Shown here one piece after another: positions 61,743 to 64,000 of a DNA stretch of 64,000 nucleotides (within the stretch, counting starts at the first letter, position 1; each line of letters begins with the position of its first letter). Where the stretch lies: assembly GCA_014653975.1 (NCBI GenBank), contig JACWDR010000001.1, positions 1-64,000 of the forward strand. Direction: 5' to 3'. Position numbers and translations under genes: made by a program. The notes beneath the pieces are model-generated. The model was not told the DNA's origin. It ran no database searches and saw only the letters and a program-made list of their open reading frames with translations. Source of the DNA: Pelagibacterales bacterium SAG-MED20 (GTDB taxonomy: Bacteria; Pseudomonadota; Alphaproteobacteria; Pelagibacterales; Pelagibacteraceae).

Positions 61743-62603
61743 ATGGATCTTACAAAAAAAATAAACTTAAGGAAACCTATACTGATTGCTGAAATTGGTA
61801 TTAATCATAATGGATCAATTAATGAAGCTAAAAAATTAATAGATCTAGCAAAAAAATATAACTTTGACTTTGTAAAGTTTCAAAAAAGAACTCCTGAAAC
61901 TACTACACCAGACTTTCAAAAAAACTTACCTCGAGAAACACCTTGGGGGTTAATAACTTATTTAGATTATAAAAAAAAAATTGAGTTTGAAAAAAAAGAA
62001 TATGATAGTATAAATCGATATTGCAAAAAAGTTAAAATTGGCTGGTTTGCTTCAGCTTTTGATATTGAAAGTCAAAAATTTTTAAAAAAATATAGAACAA
62101 AGCATAATAAAATAGCTTCAGCTATGATAACTAATCTAGAATTTTTAGATTTTGTGGCTAAAGAAAAAAAAATTACATTTATTTCAACTGGTATGTGTGA
62201 AATGAAAGATATAAAAAATGCAGTAACTATATTTAAAAAAAACAAATGTCCCTTTATTCTAATGCATTGTGTTTCAACTTACCCCTGCCCTGATGAAAAA
62301 TTAAATCTATCATTAATAGTTAAACTTAAAGAAAAATTTAAATGTAATGTCGGGTATAGTGGACACGAATCTACAACTTCTCCCTCGATGATCGCATGGC
62401 TTTTGGGTGCAGTGGCAATCGAAAGACATATTACTCTTGATCGATCGATATGGGGTACTGACCAAGCAGCTTCTCTTGCAGAAGATGGGATGCGAATGCT
62501 GACTGGGTTAATAAGTAAAGCACCAGGATTAATTGGAACAGGTAAAAAAATATTTTCAGAAGATGAAAAAAAAATTTCTAAAAAGTTTAGATACTGGGAA
62601 TAA
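61743..62603 (+). CDS. NeuB-family nonulosonate synthase, lacking C-terminal SAF domain
   Basis: ILIAEIGINHNGSINEAKKLIDLAKKYNFDFVKFQKRTPE, FISTGMCEMKDI, VGYSGHE, AIERHITLDRSIWGTDQAASL. Confidence 0.9.
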   Translation: MDLTKKINLRKPILIAEIGINHNGSINEAKKLIDLAKKYNFDFVKFQKRTPETTTPDFQKNLPRETPWGLITYLDYKKKIEFEKKEYDSINRYCKKVKIGWFASAFDIESQKFLKKYRTKHNKIASAMITNLEFLDFVAKEKKITFISTGMCEMKDIKNAVTIFKKNKCPFILMHCVSTYPCPDEKLNLSLIVKLKEKFKCNVGYSGHESTTSPSMIAWLLGAVAIERHITLDRSIWGTDQAASLAEDGMRMLTGLISKAPGLIGTGKKIFSEDEKKISKKFRYWE

Positions 62604-62608
62604 ATAAT

Positions 62609-63283
62609 CTATAGTTTTTTAAAGTCTTTAATAGTGTCTATATCAAAGTTATGACTCATTTCATATCCTAGTATTTTCTGCCCTGCTATTCTATTTTTTA
62701 AAATAGTATATTTTACTCTCAATACATCAACACAACTATTCTGATGATAAGTTTGTTTTAAAGATTGTGTAGAAACACTATGATTTTGATTATTTTTTGT
62801 AATTGGATTATAAATAGAGTTATCTTTTTTTTTGTACCACATTTTTTCAATTGGGTCCTCTGAAACACAAACGGTTCTTAATGAATGAAAGGTATTTTTT
62901 TTAATCAATAATTTAATACAATTATCTATAAGATTTTTTTCTCTAATAGGGTATGTAGGTCTTAAGTGTACAATAATGTCAGGAATATAGTTCTCTTTAT
63001 CTTTTAGAAAATTAAGACAGTGTATAAAACACTCAAGATCTGTAGATCTATCTTTGGAGATTTTTTTTGGTCTCAAAAATGGAACTTCTGCTCCATATTT
63101 AATTGCAATTTTAGCATATTTTTTTGAGTCTGTGCTTACTATTGTTCTTTGAATATATTTAGATTTTAAAGAATGTTTAATTGAATGTGACAATAAAGGA
63201 GTACCTTTATATTTTTTTATATTTTTATCTTTAATTCTTTTGGACCCACTTCTTGCAGGAATAATAGAAATAATTTTTACCAA
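62609..63283 (-). CDS. Acylneuraminate/nonulosonate cytidylyltransferase (NeuA/PseF-like)
   Basis: IISIIPARSGSKRIKDKNIKKYKGTPLLSHSIKHSLKS, DIIVHLRPTYPIR. Confidence 0.93.
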   Translation of the reverse strand: MVKIISIIPARSGSKRIKDKNIKKYKGTPLLSHSIKHSLKSKYIQRTIVSTDSKKYAKIAIKYGAEVPFLRPKKISKDRSTDLECFIHCLNFLKDKENYIPDIIVHLRPTYPIREKNLIDNCIKLLIKKNTFHSLRTVCVSEDPIEKMWYKKKDNSIYNPITKNNQNHSVSTQSLKQTYHQNSCVDVLRVKYTILKNRIAGQKILGYEMSHNFDIDTIKDFKKL

Positions 63284-63963
63284 AGAGTATATCCTCCGTC
63301 CAAAGAAATATTCTCACCTATTATATATTTACTTTTTTCTGAACATAAAAAATCAACTGTGTTTGCAAGATCTTTTTTATTTACCATTTGATTGATTGGA
63401 GTTTTTTTTAAAAAACTTTTAATAAAATCTTTGGGTTGGTTATTTTTAACTCCACCAACTCTAATATTATTGATTCTTATTCCTTTTGGGGCTAATAATG
63501 TGGCATAGTATTTTGTAAGTCCCTCTAAAGCAGTCTTACTAACGCAATAAGATAAAGATTTTTTTCTGTTATAAATTGGATGATAAGGAGATTTAAGTCC
63601 ATATAAAGAAGAAAAATGTACAACAGATTTTAATTTTTTACAGGTCACACTAGAAAGTTCTATAATATTTTTAGGAACAACCACATTTTCATTTATATAA
63701 TCTAATAAAATCTTGACATCTTCATGTTTATTTTTATCTTTTTCTCTTTTTATATGATCATTTTTTCCACTAGCATTAATAATATAATTGATATTTTTAT
63801 TAACCTCTAAAAAATTTTTTAAAACAGTTGAGTCTAATAAATTTATTTTGTCATCTTTATCTATTGCTAAAAGCTTAGTATATTTTTTTTTTTTAAAAAA
63901 ACGATATAAATAATTTCCTATCAATCCCTTGTATCCAATTAATAAAATTACTCTTTTTTCCAT
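63277..63963 (-). CDS. SDR family oxidoreductase
   Basis: LLIGYKGLIGNYLYRFF; YCVSKTALEGLTKYYATLLAPKGIRINNIRVGGV; FLCSEKSKYIIGENISLDGGYTLW. Confidence 0.92.
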   Translation of the reverse strand: MEKRVILLIGYKGLIGNYLYRFFKKKKYTKLLAIDKDDKINLLDSTVLKNFLEVNKNINYIINASGKNDHIKREKDKNKHEDVKILLDYINENVVVPKNIIELSSVTCKKLKSVVHFSSLYGLKSPYHPIYNRKKSLSYCVSKTALEGLTKYYATLLAPKGIRINNIRVGGVKNNQPKDFIKSFLKKTPINQMVNKKDLANTVDFLCSEKSKYIIGENISLDGGYTLW

Positions 63964-64000
63964 ACTAAAATTTTTTAATTATATTTAAAATCTTACTTGA

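Noticed and set aside
29400-64000. Search for CRISPR arrays, integrases, transposases, toxin-antitoxin or anti-phage systems in the island
   Set aside because: No direct repeat-spacer pattern or recognisable proteins found; content is glycan biosynthesis plus the two cassettes described.

Overview
AT-rich alphaproteobacterial chromosome segment that reads as SAR11/Pelagibacterales (inference from gene content, DUF1013/TrcR, composition and an unlinked 5S rRNA). About 0-29.3 kb is conserved core: rpoH, purA, thiD, glmM, folP, ftsH, tilS, cpoB-pal-tolBARQ, ruvC, yebC, a ymdB-like gene, fthC, zapA, tkt-gap-pgk-fba (class I), thiE-like, efp, suhB, rpmE, rpsU, tRNA-fMet, an O-antigen-ligase-like gene split by a frameshift at a T10 tract, pntB/pntAb/pntAa, a mini COX subunit IV gene, and rpmJ. 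A solitary minus-strand 5S rRNA (~29277-29391) marks the border of a ~34.6 kb surface-glycan island that runs off the right edge and corresponds in position to the known SAR11 hypervariable region 2. The island contains gmd/fcl, many glycosyltransferases, a WecA-like initiator, a PglK/MsbA-like ABC flippase and PseB/PseC/NeuB/NeuA-type nonulosonate genes. It also holds two unusual cassettes: (i) VTC-domain + CotH-like/beta-helix + DUF4956, and (ii) cobalamin riboswitch - BtuB-like TonB receptor - DUF6580 membrane protein - B12-binding radical SAM enzyme. Other points of interest are a degenerate Gmd paralogue, a NeuB lacking the SAF domain, a possible ACG start codon for rpsU, and an A29-U41 initiator tRNA. 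No CRISPR array, transposase or integrase was seen.
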